Positions 6,372 through 7,836 of a DNA stretch of 7,836 bases are shown piece by piece. Position 1 is the stretch's first letter. Every line of letters begins with the position of its first letter. The notes beneath the pieces were generated by a model that saw only the letters and a list, made by a program, of their open reading frames with translations, had not been told where the DNA came from and ran no database searches. Both the position numbers and the translations under genes were made by a program. The stretch is from assembly GCA_029287305.1 (NCBI GenBank), contig JARFRJ010000191.1, forward strand, positions 1-7,836, written 5' to 3'. The DNA comes from Hyphomonas sp. (GTDB lineage: Bacteria > Pseudomonadota > Alphaproteobacteria > Caulobacterales > Hyphomonadaceae).

Positions 6372-7694
6372 ATGGCAGATACCGCCGATCCGATCGGGCA
6401 AAACTTACAGCGTCCGGTTCCGACAAAGCCGGAAAAACTGTTTGAAACCTTTTATGATTTTGGCGCGGAGATTCCGACGGCGGATAAGATTAGCCTAGAT
6501 CATGTTAATATTACCGATCCTGAATTGTGGCGACAGGGCAAATATTGGGACCGGTTTGAGCGTTTACGCAAAGAGGCCCCAGTGCATTACACTGAAGACA
6601 GTTTTGTCGGCCCCTTCTGGTCAATCACCCGGTATGACGATATTATGGCAGTTGATATTGACCATAAACGGTTTTCTTCTTCTTGGGAGCATGGTGGGAT
6701 TACGCTAGGCGGCCCACCGGAAGACTTCGATCTGCCTATGTTTATCGCCATGGATGAGCCCCTGCACAGCATACATAGAAAAACTGTGCAGCCTTCTGTC
6801 GCGCCGCCCAATCTGAAAGAATTTGGGCCGCTTATTCGTGAGCGTACACGAAATATACTTGACACTCTTCCTGTTGGCGAGGCGTTTGACTGGGTAGATA
6901 CCGTCTCCATTGAGCTGACCACAATGATGCTTGCAACCCTGTTTGATTTTCCTTTCGAAAATCGGCGACAATTGACCCGCTGGTCAGATGTTGTGACGGG
7001 GATGAATAATCCGGATATTTGTCCAGGCGGCGAAGAGCAATGGCGCCAAGAAATGCTGGAATGCATGATGACATTTGTCCAGATTTTTGAGGACAGAAAG
7101 AATAATCCGCGCACCAACGATCTGATGACCCTACTTGCGCTAGGTGAGCAAACGAAAAACCAGACGCCGAAAGAATTGCTCGGCAATGTCATCCTGCTGA
7201 TTGTTGGCGGTAATGATACAACGCGCAATTCCATGACAGGGGGGCTTTACGCGCTAAGCAAATTTCCTGATCAATTCGAGCTCTTGAAATCCAATCCAAG
7301 CTTGATACCGAATTTTGTATCGGAAGTGATCCGCTGGCAAACACCTTTGGCTCATATGCGGCGCACGGCCACTGAAGATGTGGAAATGCATGGCCAGACG
7401 ATCAAAAAAGGCGACCAGGTTGCGATGTGGTATGCATCTGGTAATCGTGACGAGACCCACTTTGAACGCCCCAAACAAAACACAAAAAAACACCCAAACC
7501 AACGCCAGCATCTGTCTTTTGGCTTTGGCATTCATCGCTGCGTAGGCAATCGCCTGGCAGAGCTTCAATTGCAGATCCTGTGGGAAGAATTGCTGGCCCG
7601 CTATTCTCATATTGAGATTTTGGCCGAGCCAAGCCTGACGCCAAATGCCTTTGTTAAAGGCTATACTTGGATGCCGGCTGTTTTGCATAAATAG
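6372..7694 (+). CDS. Cytochrome P450, CYP153-like (probable alkane or fatty-acyl terminal hydroxylase)
   Basis: CYP153 enzymes are soluble haem monooxygenases that hydroxylate terminal carbons of alkanes and fatty acids, fed with electrons by a ferredoxin and its reductase. The predicted protein has 440 residues, normal for the family. Counted from this start, it shows GPFWSITRYDDIMAVD, LPMFIAMDEPLH, the I-helix GGNDTT (279-284), the K-helix ExxR (Glu318/Arg321), and LSFGFGIHRCVG with haem-ligating Cys390. NRLAELQLQILWEELL is characteristic of CYP153. Between ERP and RQHLSFG, where the family has a FxIDR-type meander motif, this protein has a Lys/Asn/Gln-rich segment encoded by A and C only. 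An alternative in-frame ATG at 6354 adds six residues. No redox partner gene is visible in the window. The P450 family call is near certain; the CYP153 assignment is strong by motif. Confidence 0.93.
   Translation: MADTADPIGQNLQRPVPTKPEKLFETFYDFGAEIPTADKISLDHVNITDPELWRQGKYWDRFERLRKEAPVHYTEDSFVGPFWSITRYDDIMAVDIDHKRFSSSWEHGGITLGGPPEDFDLPMFIAMDEPLHSIHRKTVQPSVAPPNLKEFGPLIRERTRNILDTLPVGEAFDWVDTVSIELTTMMLATLFDFPFENRRQLTRWSDVVTGMNNPDICPGGEEQWRQEMLECMMTFVQIFEDRKNNPRTNDLMTLLALGEQTKNQTPKELLGNVILLIVGGNDTTRNSMTGGLYALSKFPDQFELLKSNPSLIPNFVSEVIRWQTPLAHMRRTATEDVEMHGQTIKKGDQVAMWYASGNRDETHFERPKQNTKKHPNQRQHLSFGFGIHRCVGNRLAELQLQILWEELLARYSHIEILAEPSLTPNAFVKGYTWMPAVLHK
7469..7503 (+). other. 35-base A/C-only tract inside the P450 gene
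   Basis: Every base from 7469 to 7503 is A or C, with runs such as AAAAAAA. It encodes most of the segment between ERP and RQHLSFG, giving only P, K, Q, N, T and H, in place of the usual conserved meander of P450s. Confidence 0.85.
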
Positions 7695-7836
7695 CAGGCC
7701 TGAGTGTTGGTAAATGAGGGCCGTTTCAAGCCAAGAAAAGTCAATTTGAGGCGTCAGATTGCTTAAATTGGCCTTGATTGCGGGAACAGCGGCTGGATGA
7801 TCAGTGGGGCGAGCAGCGAAGTGGGCAGGTAAACCC
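7695..7836. other. Window-end stretch without a supported gene
   Basis: After the P450 stop I see no clear terminator and no + strand gene; the few ATG codons close quickly. On the minus strand a frame open from the window edge stops at 7763-7765 (VYLPTSLLAPLIIQPLFP and on), about 23 hydrophobic residues. That could be the C-terminus of a convergent gene, but it is too short to support. Confidence 0.4.

Noticed and set aside
6587..7234. Long open frame of 215 codons on the minus strand inside the P450 gene
   Set aside because: It is antisense to well-conserved P450 motifs, its translation resembles no family and it has no ribosome binding site.
7695..7702. CAGGCCTG palindrome after the P450 stop, matching the core of 5747-5756
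   Set aside because: Eight-base palindromes are expected about thirty times in a window of this size, and AGGCCT-like words are frequent here.
7254..7836. Minus-strand frame open from the window edge through the end of the P450 gene
   Set aside because: Most of it is the antisense shadow of conserved P450 sequence, and the part outside (7695-7836) shows no recognisable domain.
1..7836. CRISPR arrays, insertion sequences, tRNA or rRNA genes
   Set aside because: No spaced direct repeats, transposase motifs, terminal repeats or RNA gene signatures were seen on reading through.

Overview
The window reads as an ordinary alphaproteobacterial chromosome segment of moderate GC content. Evidence for this is the tightly packed run Maf-aroE-coaE-dnaQ, an order familiar from alphaproteobacteria, together with an nth/DUF2244 pair and a Sphingomonas/Caulobacter-type serine palmitoyltransferase. 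A CYP153-type cytochrome P450 suggests an aerobe able to hydroxylate alkanes or fatty acyl chains. Placement below class is not supported. The organism and pathway statements rest on recognising families by eye; no search was run.

Region 1 (1-2548, + strand) is a gapless four-gene run. It holds the C-terminal part of a Maf nucleotide pyrophosphatase, then shikimate dehydrogenase (1-base overlap), dephospho-CoA kinase (start codon directly after the aroE stop) and the DNA polymerase III proofreading subunit (29-base overlap). The overlaps suggest co-transcription and translational coupling. The AroE protein carries Val where the family has its catalytic Asp (the NTD motif).

Region 2 (2635-5678, - strand) converges on region 1. 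Read in the direction of transcription it holds nth (endonuclease III), an extended SDR that resembles the ceramide reductase CerR, and serine palmitoyltransferase. The last two form a plausible partial sphingolipid module: SPT makes the 3-ketosphinganine base and the SDR could reduce a 3-oxo intermediate. No dedicated acyl carrier protein or ceramide synthase is present in the window.

Region 3 (5780-7694, + strand) is divergent from region 2. It starts with a small two-helix DUF2244 membrane protein, probably without a Shine-Dalgarno site. A compact regulatory stretch follows, with a good sigma70-like promoter and two short inverted repeats, one centred exactly on the -10 box. It leads into the CYP153-like P450. 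No ferredoxin or ferredoxin reductase gene is seen, and the last 142 bases hold no gene I can support.

I found no clearly new multi-gene system. The best oddities are a 35-base A/C-only tract in the P450 that replaces the conserved meander motif, the missing catalytic Asp in AroE, and the dyads in the P450 leader.
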